In this document: in pieces, positions 42,234-51,519 of the stretch
How positions within the stretch are numbered: the first letter of the stretch is position 1
How the letters are laid out: each line of letters starts with the position of its first letter
Translations under genes and position numbers: made by a program
Origin: Spirosoma aureum
GTDB taxonomy: Bacteria; Bacteroidota; Bacteroidia; Cytophagales; Spirosomataceae
Assembly: GCF_011604685.1 (NCBI RefSeq)
Contig: NZ_CP050063.1
Coordinates: forward strand, 5,974,501-6,038,500
DNA length: 64,000 bases
Reading direction: 5' to 3'
The notes under the pieces: model-generated
What the model was told of the DNA's origin: nothing
Seen by the model: the letters and a program-made list of their open reading frames with translations, nothing else
Database searches by the model: none

Positions 42234-43724
42234 ATGTTGACCCTTATTCAGAACACGCTGGCAAAAGATTCATCCGCTATCCATCTGCCAAAATATAACC
42301 CGACCGAATTAACCGCTGGTATTGCCCATATTGGTGTCGGGAATTTTCACCGGGCACACCAAGCCTACTATACCAATAACTACCTAAACCTAACCAAACA
42401 GACAAACTGGGGGATTCGTGGTATTGGTATAACGGCTTCGGGTAAGTCGATGGCAACGAAATTCGCCAATCAGGATAGCCTCTATACACTCACCGAATAT
42501 TTGCCCAATGGATCATCCAACGTATCGGTGGTTGGAGCCATTATGGATTACGTAGCTGCCAGCGACGATTCGGAAAAAGCGATTGAGTATTTAGCCAATC
42601 CCGCCATCAAAATTGTATCGCTTACGATAACTGAAGGTGGTTATAATATGGACGAGAATGGTAATTTCAGGCTCGATACACCAGCCATTTGCCATGATTT
42701 AGCGAACCCTGGCAAGCCCGAAACCGCGTTTGGTTATGTAACCGAAGCATTAGCCCGCAGACGGGAACGCGGCTCAGGCCCATTCACGGTTTTATCGTGC
42801 GACAACCTGCAACACAACGGTCATGTAGCGAAAAAAGCATTTCTTTCATTTGCATATGCCAGAGATCCTGAACTCGCAAACTGGATCGCAGATCAGGTAA
42901 CCTTCCCGAATTCGATGGTCGATCGTATAACCCCAACAGTAGACGATCTAGACCGGCTTCGGCTCAATGCCGAAAGTGGTATCAATGATGCCATGCCGGT
43001 CTATTGTGAGGATTTTACGGAGTGGGTGATCGAAGATAATTTCTGCGCAGGTCGGCCAGACTGGGAACTGGCAGGCGTTACGTTTGTCGATGATGTTGCT
43101 CCCTATGAAGCACTCAAACTGCGTTTTCTGAACGCGTCACACAGTATGCTGGCCTATCCGGCTTTTCTGGCAGGCTATCGAACGGTTCATGAGGCTATGA
43201 ACGACAGCGTGTTCAGTAACTACATCAGCGTCTTCATCAATCATATAGTCACGCCACTGGTTACGCCCCCAGACCCCGTTGATCTGACCGACTATAAAAA
43301 CAAATTGGTGAGTCGGCTGTCGAACGCTGCGGTAAGCGATCAGTTAGCACGATTGTGTTTTGATGGAGCCTCTAAACTGCCTACATTCCTGTTGCCTACC
43401 CTGAAAGATCTGGCCGCACAGAATAAGCCGACTTACTGTATAGCATTTCTGATTGCCGCTTACGGGCATTATTTACGGGCCAAAGCTGATGACAAAGGAA
43501 CATCCTACACAGTCGATGAACCGTTCCTATCGGAAGTTGACTGGCTGAAAATCAGAGACACGGATGAGTTGGCTTTTTTAGATACGTCGCCACTGGCTTC
43601 GGCAGGCTTGCGGACAATTCCTCATTTTGCGGCTGCCTACAAGTTATACAGAAAGCAAATCGCGATTTATGGTGTAGCTTTTTCGCTCCGGCAAGCAATG
43701 TGTACGTTCTGGGAGACCATTTAA
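42234..43724 (+). CDS. Mannitol dehydrogenase family oxidoreductase
   Basis: 496 residues from the ATG at 42234 (a TTG two codons earlier is not preferred). The enzymes oxidise mannitol to fructose (or fructuronate to mannonate) with NAD(P). Visible features are the nucleotide-binding start GIAHIGVGNFHRAHQAYY, the long-chain polyol dehydrogenase motif with the catalytic lysine in LKLRFLNASHSMLAYPAFLAG (quoted in part: KLRFLNASHSMLAY), and total length typical of the mannitol 2-dehydrogenase subgroup. Its position beside the fructanase and fructokinase genes supports a fructose-forming or fructose-using role. Confidence 0.9.
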   Translation: MLTLIQNTLAKDSSAIHLPKYNPTELTAGIAHIGVGNFHRAHQAYYTNNYLNLTKQTNWGIRGIGITASGKSMATKFANQDSLYTLTEYLPNGSSNVSVVGAIMDYVAASDDSEKAIEYLANPAIKIVSLTITEGGYNMDENGNFRLDTPAICHDLANPGKPETAFGYVTEALARRRERGSGPFTVLSCDNLQHNGHVAKKAFLSFAYARDPELANWIADQVTFPNSMVDRITPTVDDLDRLRLNAESGINDAMPVYCEDFTEWVIEDNFCAGRPDWELAGVTFVDDVAPYEALKLRFLNASHSMLAYPAFLAGYRTVHEAMNDSVFSNYISVFINHIVTPLVTPPDPVDLTDYKNKLVSRLSNAAVSDQLARLCFDGASKLPTFLLPTLKDLAAQNKPTYCIAFLIAAYGHYLRAKADDKGTSYTVDEPFLSEVDWLKIRDTDELAFLDTSPLASAGLRTIPHFAAAYKLYRKQIAIYGVAFSLRQAMCTFWETI

Positions 43725-43735
43725 GTAGTGGGAAC

Positions 43736-43801
43736 AGGAACCCTTGACGTCTTAGGCTAAAACGTATAGTTACAATTTAGCCTGAAACTTCAGGGGTTCC
43801 T
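43736..43801. repeat. 26-bp inverted repeat between convergent genes
   Basis: Arms 43736-43761 (AGGAACCCTTGACGTC then TTAGGCTAAA) and 43776-43801, with 22 of 26 pairing plus two G-T pairs and a 14-base loop. It starts 12 bases after the mannitol dehydrogenase stop and ends 40 bases before the GH32 stop. No T-run on either side, so it belongs with the non-canonical long hairpins of the window. Confidence 0.7.
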
Positions 43802-43841
43802 ATCCACATTACTTATGCAATTCGATTGGCTAACCTTTCAC

Positions 43842-45365
43842 TTAGAGGCCCGCCTGTATAGACGGGTTCAGCTTCGAATAGGTCAAATTACTGATTGAGA
43901 TCCCTTTCGCTGACTTAATAAATAGTTTGGTCATCGCCCCATTCGGAAAAAATATGTCCGTCATAACGGTAAGGCCATCATCGGCAAACAGTTCTACCGA
44001 AGCGGCATCGGCCAGGAGTGTTAGCGCGATTTTGTTCGCCGTCGACAAACGGGGCGCGGTATGCCGTTTTCCAAACCCTTTTTCAAAGTCTGTTTTACCC
44101 GAATGCGTCCGGTCAATGTAATACGTGTTGGCCCCTTTATCGAAGCCAATTACCAATTCATTCCCCTGTTCGTTAGCCAGCACAATAGAAAAGTCATTCG
44201 TGGCCTGAGTAGCCAGTTCTAGCCTGAATAGGCCCGTATCGTTTTTAGTCTTTGTCGTTAAATCATACTGATCGTTCACCGTCAGGTTCTTCAACGTAAA
44301 GCCCTGAGCATTCAGCGCATCCAGTTCTTTTACCGGTTTTGACGTAAGGAAGAGTCCTTTATTGACTTCCTTCAACCCAAGCTCCCGTGGCACGGTAGTC
44401 GCGCTACGCCAGTTGATGGTGGGCACTTTGTCGGCATATTGCCAGTTACTCATCCATCCCATCAGGATAGTCCGCTCACCTGTGTTGGCAAACGTTACAC
44501 CGGCATAGTTATCGGCCCCGAAATCCATCCATTTGGTTTCTTTGGAATAGGGTTTGAACGTCGTGCCATCAAAATCACCTACGAAATACTGCCCCGCCGA
44601 ACCGCCATTTGGCCCACCGGGATTGATATTCACGATCAGCACCCAGACGGTCTTTCCGTTATGGTTCAGCGGCACCAGATCCGGGCACTCCCAAACACCG
44701 CCGTGGGCGCCCGCATCGCTACCGAAATCACTTTCCTTTTTCCAGGACTTGAGATCAGGCGATGAGAAGAACGTAATTCGGTCTTTGGTTGCCAGGGTCA
44801 TGATCCATTTTTTCTGAGCCTCATACCACCGCACTTTCGGATCACGAAAATCAGTAATTCCGGGGTTGGGCAACACAGGATTTCCAGCATATTTAGTCCA
44901 AGTTTTACCTTCGTCGAGGCTGTATGCCAGGCTCTGTGATTCGACCTGATCCGGCTTCTGTTTCTCTAATTTGGGATTATGATGCGTAAAAATAGCAACC
45001 ATTGGCGGCTGACCGTTCTTGCCAAAACCGCTGGTGTTATTGACATCGACAACCGCACTTCCCGAAAAAATATAGCCCAGGCTATCCGGGAAAAGCGCAA
45101 TGGGTTGTTCCTGCCAATGCACCATATCCTTGCTGGTTGTGTGTCCCCAATGCATCGGCCCCCAGACAGTACCGTCGGGGTAATATTGAAAAAAAAGATG
45201 GTATGTCCCATTAAAATAAACCATTCCATTTGGGTCATTCATCCAGTGGGCTTTGGGCGAAAAATGGTATTGTGGCCGATAGCGTTCCGATTTCGTATCC
45301 GCCTGGCCGAAGGAGTAATGTCCTATAGTGGCCAGAACGGCAACGGCTATTAGTAGTTTTCGCAT
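43842..45365 (-). CDS. Glycoside hydrolase family 32 (levanase/inulinase type)
   Basis: 507 residues with a signal peptide (about 1-21, ending SFGQA). The five-bladed propeller active site is complete: the nucleophile Asp44 in HWMNDPNG, the transition-state Asp175 in FRDP, and the acid Glu226 in WECPDL. The C-terminal part is the usual beta-sandwich. GH32 enzymes hydrolyse beta-fructans (levan, inulin) or sucrose; the exact linkage is not readable. The signal suggests export to the periplasm or surface. It is the last gene of the SusCD-type locus on the minus strand, behind an inverted-repeat element. Confidence 0.96.
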   Translation of the reverse strand: MRKLLIAVAVLATIGHYSFGQADTKSERYRPQYHFSPKAHWMNDPNGMVYFNGTYHLFFQYYPDGTVWGPMHWGHTTSKDMVHWQEQPIALFPDSLGYIFSGSAVVDVNNTSGFGKNGQPPMVAIFTHHNPKLEKQKPDQVESQSLAYSLDEGKTWTKYAGNPVLPNPGITDFRDPKVRWYEAQKKWIMTLATKDRITFFSSPDLKSWKKESDFGSDAGAHGGVWECPDLVPLNHNGKTVWVLIVNINPGGPNGGSAGQYFVGDFDGTTFKPYSKETKWMDFGADNYAGVTFANTGERTILMGWMSNWQYADKVPTINWRSATTVPRELGLKEVNKGLFLTSKPVKELDALNAQGFTLKNLTVNDQYDLTTKTKNDTGLFRLELATQATNDFSIVLANEQGNELVIGFDKGANTYYIDRTHSGKTDFEKGFGKRHTAPRLSTANKIALTLLADAASVELFADDGLTVMTDIFFPNGAMTKLFIKSAKGISISNLTYSKLNPSIQAGL

Positions 45366-45503
45366 AAGAACACGTGTTCGTTAATTCCGGTAGAGAAAAG
45401 ATAAAATGGGGAGATATACAATAATTTGACGCTCCCCACACTAAACTATAGTACCAACCTAATAGATTTTAGTAGGTGGGTTAATTAAAATGCTGCCTAT
45501 TTA

Positions 45504-45593
45504 GGCCTTCCACTTCGGGCATAGAGCTGTGCCACGGTTATTGATGTTTCTCCTGTTAACCGTGGCACAGCTCTATGCCCAAAGCGAAAGGCC
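45504..45593. repeat. 37-bp inverted repeat, dispersed hairpin family copy B
   Basis: Arms 45504-45540 and 45557-45593 pair with three mismatches around a 16-base loop. The inner part is GTGCCACGGTTA with its complement TAACCGTGGCAC, the core shared with copies A and C. It ends only 5 bases from the SusD stop. No T-run. Confidence 0.85.
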
Positions 45594-45598
45594 GACCA

Positions 45599-47317
45599 TT
45601 AAAATCCGATGTTTTGTTTGTAGAGTCCCTTCGTAAAATTGATCTCCCGCTGTGGTATCGGCAAATATTCATCCCGGCCAGCCGTAAACTTCGCCCCGCT
45701 CAGGAAACCCCTTCTCGTTTTCTCTTTATCGAGATAGGCGTTCAGCGTTTCAGCGGCAATTCCCCAGCGAACGAGATCGAAGAAGCGAGGACTTTCGGCT
45801 GCAAACTCCAGCCGCCGTTCCCATTGCAATGCTTTACGGGCATAAGCCTGCGTCCAGTTTGTGGCATCGTAAGGTTTGATCAGGTACTTCGAGGGATCGG
45901 TGCCATCTGCTTTTTTCGTGCGGCCGGTACTGGCGGCTGCTCTGACCCGAATTTTATTGATCAGCGGTAGCGCCGATGCCTGCTGCCCGAGTTCGATGTA
46001 TGCTTCTGCCTGCCATAGCAGTACATCGGCATACCGAATGATGTCGATATTCTTCGATGTACCCATAAATGGCCCTTGTTTCTTATACGACGAGCTGGTG
46101 GCCAGCTGCTGTTCTTTCATGCTCTGGAAGAACCCATACACGCCCGGATCACGCACCCAGCTGTTGCTGAAGGGCAGAGCTGCATTGTATTTGTAAGGGT
46201 GCCCGTCGATGCCAATCGTGTGATCGACGCGTGGATCGACCGTTGCCGTTTTGAAGTCAATGATCCCGTCATTGAACGTATCGAATTTAGGTAGTCCGTT
46301 TGCGTCCGTTCCGAAAGCATTGGCCAGGTTCTGGCTGGGCTGATGGAAACCGCAGCAGCCATATTGCGGAGCCCCGTGTGGGTAGTTGAGCCCCGTTTCG
46401 AAGTTGAGCCGCCCCACCGTCGTTCCATCATTGATCGAATACTGTACGGCAAAGACAGACTCCACACCATTGTCGTATTCGGGCAGGAAGTTTTCGGCAA
46501 AATCGGGTTGCAGGTTATATTTTCCCGAACTGATCACCAGTTCGGTCAGTTTAACGACCTCCTGTAATTTGGTTTTATTGATCGAAACAACTTTGTTGTT
46601 ATCATCCTGCTCATATGCCTGATACAGGCGTAGTTTGGCAAGATACGCAGCCGCCGATAGCTTGCTGGCCCGGCCCACCTGGGTCTGCGTATTGGGTAAA
46701 TTATCGACCGCGAACTGAAAATCTGTTCCAATTTTATCCCACAGCTGATCATTGGTCATGGCCCGGTTCGAGGTGGCCAGAATCTGATCGTTCGTCAGTG
46801 TTTCGTCAACGTATGGAACATATTTAAACAACATTTTCAACATGAAATGAGCATGTCCCCGCAGAAAACGAAGTTCACCCAGTCGGGTTTTCTTCAGCGG
46901 AAAACTGGTTTCACTCAGGTTGCTGATCGAGCGGATGGCTACGTTGGCCCGTGAAATGGCTTTGTAATAGTTCTCCCAGGTGTAGGGATGCATGAACCCA
47001 TCGCCCTGTTGCGGCTGTGTCAGGTTATATTGCTCATAAAAGTTAACATCCTGAACATCAGACACCCCACCGCCCCCTTTGTAGGCATCGTCTGACCGGA
47101 CGCTACCATAGGCCCACATGCTGGCAATAGGACCGATCATTTCCCCATTTCCAATCGATGCATAAGCTGCCGTTACGAGCGCATCGGCGTTTTCAGCACT
47201 TTTTACGTTATCGGACGACAGGGTTCCCTGAGGCTGGTATTCCAGAAAATCGGTACACGAAGTAAACAAGCTCCCTGCCGTAATCAGGATAAACGATAGA
47301 AGAATTTTATTTTTCAT
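45599..47317 (-). CDS. SusD/RagB-type glycan-binding lipoprotein
   Basis: 572 residues from the ATG at 47315-47317. Lipoprotein signal with lipobox LFTSC. The SusD fold (TPR-like helices plus an insertion) is seen in TDFLEYQPQGTLSSDN (N-terminus), the GELRFLRGHAHFMLK segment (about 150), the YADVLLWQAEAYIELGQ segment and the RRLEFAAESPRFFDLVRWG C-terminus. It binds oligosaccharides at the surface and closes the lid of SusC. The SusC gene lies 19 bases upstream. Together with GH32 and the kinase gene the likely ligand is a fructan. Confidence 0.94.
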   Translation of the reverse strand: MKNKILLSFILITAGSLFTSCTDFLEYQPQGTLSSDNVKSAENADALVTAAYASIGNGEMIGPIASMWAYGSVRSDDAYKGGGGVSDVQDVNFYEQYNLTQPQQGDGFMHPYTWENYYKAISRANVAIRSISNLSETSFPLKKTRLGELRFLRGHAHFMLKMLFKYVPYVDETLTNDQILATSNRAMTNDQLWDKIGTDFQFAVDNLPNTQTQVGRASKLSAAAYLAKLRLYQAYEQDDNNKVVSINKTKLQEVVKLTELVISSGKYNLQPDFAENFLPEYDNGVESVFAVQYSINDGTTVGRLNFETGLNYPHGAPQYGCCGFHQPSQNLANAFGTDANGLPKFDTFNDGIIDFKTATVDPRVDHTIGIDGHPYKYNAALPFSNSWVRDPGVYGFFQSMKEQQLATSSSYKKQGPFMGTSKNIDIIRYADVLLWQAEAYIELGQQASALPLINKIRVRAAASTGRTKKADGTDPSKYLIKPYDATNWTQAYARKALQWERRLEFAAESPRFFDLVRWGIAAETLNAYLDKEKTRRGFLSGAKFTAGRDEYLPIPQREINFTKGLYKQNIGF

Positions 47318-47336
47318 GATCTTGAAGAGCTCAGGG

Positions 47337-50300
47337 TTAGAAAGAAACATTTAAACCGAACGTGAATGTGCGAGGCACCGGAATCGTATTGACGTCAATC
47401 CGCTCAGGATCTGGCCCCAGGAAGCTTTTACTCTTTATCCAGAACACATTCTCTACCATGCCATAGAGACGAAGGCTCGTTAAGCCTAGTTTACCAATCA
47501 CATCCTTATGAAATGTGTAGCCCAGTTGTACGTTCCGAATCTTGAAATACGACGTGTTTACGTTGAAATAATCCGATGTGCGGGTTTCATTATTACCATC
47601 CGACAGGGTCAGCGCCGGAATCCGCGAAGCAGTGTTCTGGGGAGTCCAGGCATTGAATACGCCCGGTCCGACATTTTCACGTCCGCGGATGAAATTGTTG
47701 TAAAACGTGTAGGGATCGAAACCTGTCCGGCCCGCAATACCCGAGCCAAAGATGGAAAAATCAAAGTTTTTGTAGCCTAACTCAATGCGGGTACCGTATT
47801 CAAGAGTGGGCAGTGTCGTTCCGAAAAATTCCTGATCCAGTGCATCAATTTTACCGTCGCCATTAAGATCGCGATACCGGATTCGGCCCGGAGCGGCACC
47901 AACCTGCTGGGCGTGTTTGGTAACCTCTTCCTGATTCTGGAAAATTCCGTCGGTCCGGTAACCGAACAGATCCAGTTGCGAATGGCCAATGATTGTCGTG
48001 ATCGCATTGCCAGCAAAAGCCGACCGCACTTCTTCTGGCAGCACCGTTATTTTATCCCGGAATCGGGCAAAATTGGTCGAGATACTGTACGTAAAATCAC
48101 CGATGGGTTTACCGAAATATGCCAGCGAGAGTTCAAACCCTTTGTTGGTTTTGGTGGCCCCATTCACGAATTTCAGCTGGCCTTCACCCACTGCCGACGC
48201 TACGGGCGGCTTAATCAGAATGTCTTTGGTTTCCCGTGTGAAGTAATCGAACGAACCCGCCAAACTGCCGTTCAGGAAAGAGAAATCCAGTCCTACGTTC
48301 AGTTCATCGGTTGTCTCCCATTTCAGGGCTGTATTCTCGCCCTGGGTTTGCACGAATCCAGAAGGCAGTGTTCCGGTATTTGAGCCATTCAGGTCATAGG
48401 CTGTACCGACGTTCCAGTATTGATCGAAGAATGAATTATGGCCATTGGGCACCTGTGATGCCAGGGTTCCATAACGCGGTTCAAACAAACCGAACCGGGC
48501 CAGGTCGCCAATATCTTGATTACCGATACGACCAACACCAGCCCGCAATTTCAGGCTACTGATCAGTTTCATATTGCTCATAAAGGCTTCCTTGTCAATC
48601 CGCCAGCCAACCGAGGCCGCCGGAAAAAAGCCGTATCGGTTCTGTTCGCCAAAGCGCGAGGACCCATCCCGGCGCAACGTCAGTGCGGCCAGATACCGGT
48701 CCGAAAAACCGTAGTCGATCCGGGCAAACTGCGACATCAAGCGACTTCCAGTCGATGTGCCATTGCTACTGGCATTTCCCGAAGCGGCACTTAGTACGAA
48801 GAAATCTTCGGTCTGTACCGCAAAATTCTCCCGATACGACGTTACATCATCCAGATTGTCGCGGATGGCTTCAATACCGGCAAGCAGTTTGAAATTGTGA
48901 TCGCCAATGCCAAAATTGTAGCGCAGCGTATTGGTCCAGGTCAGGCTTAAGAACTTGTTCGTATTGAGCGTCAGGCTATTCAGGGAGCGGGCGATAAAGC
49001 CGTTCTGGAACGACTGTTCAATGTTTTTGTTGGAATACCCGGCATTGTCCATCCCCAATGACGACCGGAAAATCAGCCCCTGAATTGGCTCGATTTCCGT
49101 GAAGACATTCCCAAATAGAAAAGTCCGGTTGATTTTATCCCAACGGTTGATGTACTGCATAAACAACGGGTTGTTCCGGTCCGAATAACCCGACCCGATT
49201 GGCCCGGCGAAATCGCCCGTTTTGGTATACACCGGAATAGTTGGAGCCAGCGTAACGGCCAGTCCCGGCGTTGGCGCACCACCCAGGTCCGTAGCGACCG
49301 GTGTTTCGCGGGATGAGGTCATTTGCAGATTTATGCCAAATTTGAACCGTCCGTCAAATTTGCTGGTCATGCCATTGATCCGACCCGTCAACCGGTTGTA
49401 TCCTGTGTAACGCAGCATACCGGAATTGTTGAGGTAGCTCAGATTGACCAGTATCGACGAGCTTTTTGTACCACCCGAAATAGTCAGGTCATTATTGGTA
49501 ACATAGCCGGTTTTATACATTTCTTTCTGCCAGTCGGTATCACCAACCGGTACATTCTGGTCACCACCCACAAATGGTTTCACCGAAACGCTGTTCAGCA
49601 TTGGATTTTTAAAATCCTTATTCCAGTCGAATGCATATATATCGCCGTACCCCGATGCCGGTTCAACACCATCATTGACGGATGCCTGCCATAAGGCACG
49701 CCCCCGGTCAACAGCGTTCAGCATCTTGAAACGCTCCGGCTTTTCGGTCTGGGCCGAGATGCTGGTATTGAACTGAACATTCAGCTTGCCATCGGTATTG
49801 AAGCCGTTTTTTGTCGTCACGATAATCACCCCATTTGAGGCCCGTGCTCCATAGATAGAGGCTGACGATGCATCTTTCAGCACCTGAATGGACTGGATTG
49901 CCGTTGGGTTCAGGCTCTGGAAAACCTGCGATCGCTTGGTTGGTACACCGTCGATAATATAAAGCGGATCGTTGTTGCCCAGCGTGTTGGCGCCACGAAT
50001 CAGGATGCGGCTGGCCTCACCAGAGGGCGTCCCTGACTTTTCGATATACAGACCCGGCACCCGGCCCTGAAGCGCCTGCATGGGATTTCCGGAGCTGGTG
50101 TTTTTGGTCGCGGCAACTTCAACGACAGCCACTGCACCGGTCAAGTCTTCTTTGCGGGCCGTGGTATAACCCAATACGACCACTTCGGCCAATTGCCCAC
50201 CTGCAACCAGGGCAACATTGATAACGCTCATGCCTTTAACGGACACTTCCTGCGCATCATAGCCAATGAACGAAACCTGCACCGAGCTGGCACTGCCCGG

Positions 50301-50495
50301 TACTGAAATAGAAAATGTTCCTTTCGTATCTGCAACGGTGCCGGTTGATGTTCCGGGAATAACGATATTGGCTCCGATCAGCGGCTCCTTCGTTTTAGCA
50401 TCAAACACACTCCCCGTAATCGTGCGCTGCGCCAGTGCAAACTGCACGGTCATCAGCATAGCCACCAGTGTAAACAGGTAGTTTTTCTTGTTCAT
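47337..50495 (-). CDS. SusC/RagA-type TonB-linked outer-membrane transporter
   Basis: 1052 residues from the ATG at 50493-50495, the start of a signal peptide (MNKKNYLFTLVAMLMTVQFALAQ, quoted as MNKKNYLFTLVAMLM). A longer open frame to 50810 has no resemblance and is rejected. Domains: carboxypeptidase-regulatory-like repeat (about 25-105, ITGSVFDAKTKEPLIGANI), plug with SusC signature (about 118-230, MQALQGRVPGLYIEKSG, ILIRGANTLGNNDPLYIIDG), and the large barrel ending PRTFTFGLNVSF. It imports oligosaccharides across the outer membrane using TonB energy, paired with the SusD downstream. The intergenic gap to the fructokinase gene is 118 bases. Confidence 0.95.
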   Translation of the reverse strand: MNKKNYLFTLVAMLMTVQFALAQRTITGSVFDAKTKEPLIGANIVIPGTSTGTVADTKGTFSISVPGSASSVQVSFIGYDAQEVSVKGMSVINVALVAGGQLAEVVVLGYTTARKEDLTGAVAVVEVAATKNTSSGNPMQALQGRVPGLYIEKSGTPSGEASRILIRGANTLGNNDPLYIIDGVPTKRSQVFQSLNPTAIQSIQVLKDASSASIYGARASNGVIIVTTKNGFNTDGKLNVQFNTSISAQTEKPERFKMLNAVDRGRALWQASVNDGVEPASGYGDIYAFDWNKDFKNPMLNSVSVKPFVGGDQNVPVGDTDWQKEMYKTGYVTNNDLTISGGTKSSSILVNLSYLNNSGMLRYTGYNRLTGRINGMTSKFDGRFKFGINLQMTSSRETPVATDLGGAPTPGLAVTLAPTIPVYTKTGDFAGPIGSGYSDRNNPLFMQYINRWDKINRTFLFGNVFTEIEPIQGLIFRSSLGMDNAGYSNKNIEQSFQNGFIARSLNSLTLNTNKFLSLTWTNTLRYNFGIGDHNFKLLAGIEAIRDNLDDVTSYRENFAVQTEDFFVLSAASGNASSNGTSTGSRLMSQFARIDYGFSDRYLAALTLRRDGSSRFGEQNRYGFFPAASVGWRIDKEAFMSNMKLISSLKLRAGVGRIGNQDIGDLARFGLFEPRYGTLASQVPNGHNSFFDQYWNVGTAYDLNGSNTGTLPSGFVQTQGENTALKWETTDELNVGLDFSFLNGSLAGSFDYFTRETKDILIKPPVASAVGEGQLKFVNGATKTNKGFELSLAYFGKPIGDFTYSISTNFARFRDKITVLPEEVRSAFAGNAITTIIGHSQLDLFGYRTDGIFQNQEEVTKHAQQVGAAPGRIRYRDLNGDGKIDALDQEFFGTTLPTLEYGTRIELGYKNFDFSIFGSGIAGRTGFDPYTFYNNFIRGRENVGPGVFNAWTPQNTASRIPALTLSDGNNETRTSDYFNVNTSYFKIRNVQLGYTFHKDVIGKLGLTSLRLYGMVENVFWIKSKSFLGPDPERIDVNTIPVPRTFTFGLNVSF

Positions 50496-50552
50496 GATCA
50501 AGGAATTAAAAGGATTGGAAAATGGAAGGGTAATTACAGTAGAATAAAAGAC

Positions 50553-50600
50553 AATCAGGAGGCCAATTAATTGATTATCAAAGCATTTACCCTCCTGATT
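50553..50600. promoter_or_regulatory. Inverted repeat in the SusC leader
   Basis: AATCAGGAGG (50553-50562) and CCTCCTGATT (50591-50600), a perfect 10-bp stem with a 28-base AT-rich loop, in the gap between the fructokinase and SusC genes. No T-run on the minus strand. It could be an operator, attenuator or processing site that sets SusC level apart from the kinase and transporter. Confidence 0.45.
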
Positions 50601-50613
50601 ATCAGCAGAGCGC

Positions 50614-51507
50614 CTAGGCTTCAGCAGAGCACAGGATTGCATTGACAATCGTTTCTTCTGAAAAAACGGGCGTAGCGCCCTGTTGCGTAGCCACATAAGC
50701 ACCCGTTGCACAGGCAAACTCCAGTGTTTTCTTGGGCGATTCACCTTGTAGTGTTTTGTAGAGGAAAGCAGCCAGAAACGCATCGCCACTCCCGATCGTA
50801 TCAGCAACATCGATCGAAAAACCGGTCTGACTATATAGGCCCGTTTCGTTCAGTAACACAGCTCCATTCTTGCCCAGCGTTACACACAATGTTTCGAGCT
50901 GATACCGATCACGCAGTTGATGCATGGCCCCATGCAGATCGTTTTCCTCCCCATACCAGCCCGATAGTTCTATTAGCTCATGCTCATTCAGTTTGGCGAT
51001 GTGTGCCAGATGAAGCAGCTCTTCTACCGACACCCGATCATAATGCGGAGCCCGCAGATTTACATCGAATACTTTTCGGGGTGCCACTGCCAGCAGCGCC
51101 AGCAGGGTTTCGCGGGTTTGTGGGCTACGGGCAGCCAGGCTCCCGTATACGAACAGGTCGCTTTGCTGCACCGTTTTGAGGAGCCCAGGTACCAACTGAA
51201 TGTAGTCCCAGGCAACAGGCTGTACAATCTTATAGGTCACCTCATTGCAATCAGAAATGTTGGCTTTGGCAACACCCGTCAGGTGTGTTTGCCCTACCTG
51301 AACCAGATCGAGCGGAATAGCCTTCTGCGCCAGAAAGTCAAGTAGTTCTCGCCCAAGTTCGTCGCTACCGACACGACTGATGAGTTGGGCATTCAATCCG
51401 AAATTGCGTAGATCAGCGGCTACATTCATGGGTGCTCCGCCGGGTTGCTTACTCGTGGGCAGTACGTCCCAGAGAATTTCGCCGAAACAGGTGATGGTTG
51501 GTGTCAT
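50614..51507 (-). CDS. PfkB-family fructokinase
   Basis: 297 residues of the ribokinase fold. The first PfkB signature region reads PGGAPMNVAADLRNFG (about 21-36) and the second DTIGSGDAFLAAF, with the catalytic aspartate in GSGDAF. Length and the sequence FGEILWDVLPTSKQPGGAPMN are typical of bacterial fructokinases that phosphorylate fructose at C6. The gene sits between the sugar porter and SusC on the same strand and starts 12 bases after the transporter stop, so the three act as one fructose-handling unit. Confidence 0.9.
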   Translation of the reverse strand: MTPTITCFGEILWDVLPTSKQPGGAPMNVAADLRNFGLNAQLISRVGSDELGRELLDFLAQKAIPLDLVQVGQTHLTGVAKANISDCNEVTYKIVQPVAWDYIQLVPGLLKTVQQSDLFVYGSLAARSPQTRETLLALLAVAPRKVFDVNLRAPHYDRVSVEELLHLAHIAKLNEHELIELSGWYGEENDLHGAMHQLRDRYQLETLCVTLGKNGAVLLNETGLYSQTGFSIDVADTIGSGDAFLAAFLYKTLQGESPKKTLEFACATGAYVATQQGATPVFSEETIVNAILCSAEA

Positions 51508-51519
51508 GATTAGGCAGGA

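Noticed and set aside
44385..44400. CCGTGGCAC inside the GH32 gene as a fourth hairpin-family copy
   Set aside because: It has no complementary arm nearby and lies within conserved coding sequence; chance occurrence.
47337..50810. N-terminal extension of the first SusC to 50810
   Set aside because: The added residues are not signal-like and the internal ATG at 50495 starts a typical signal peptide.
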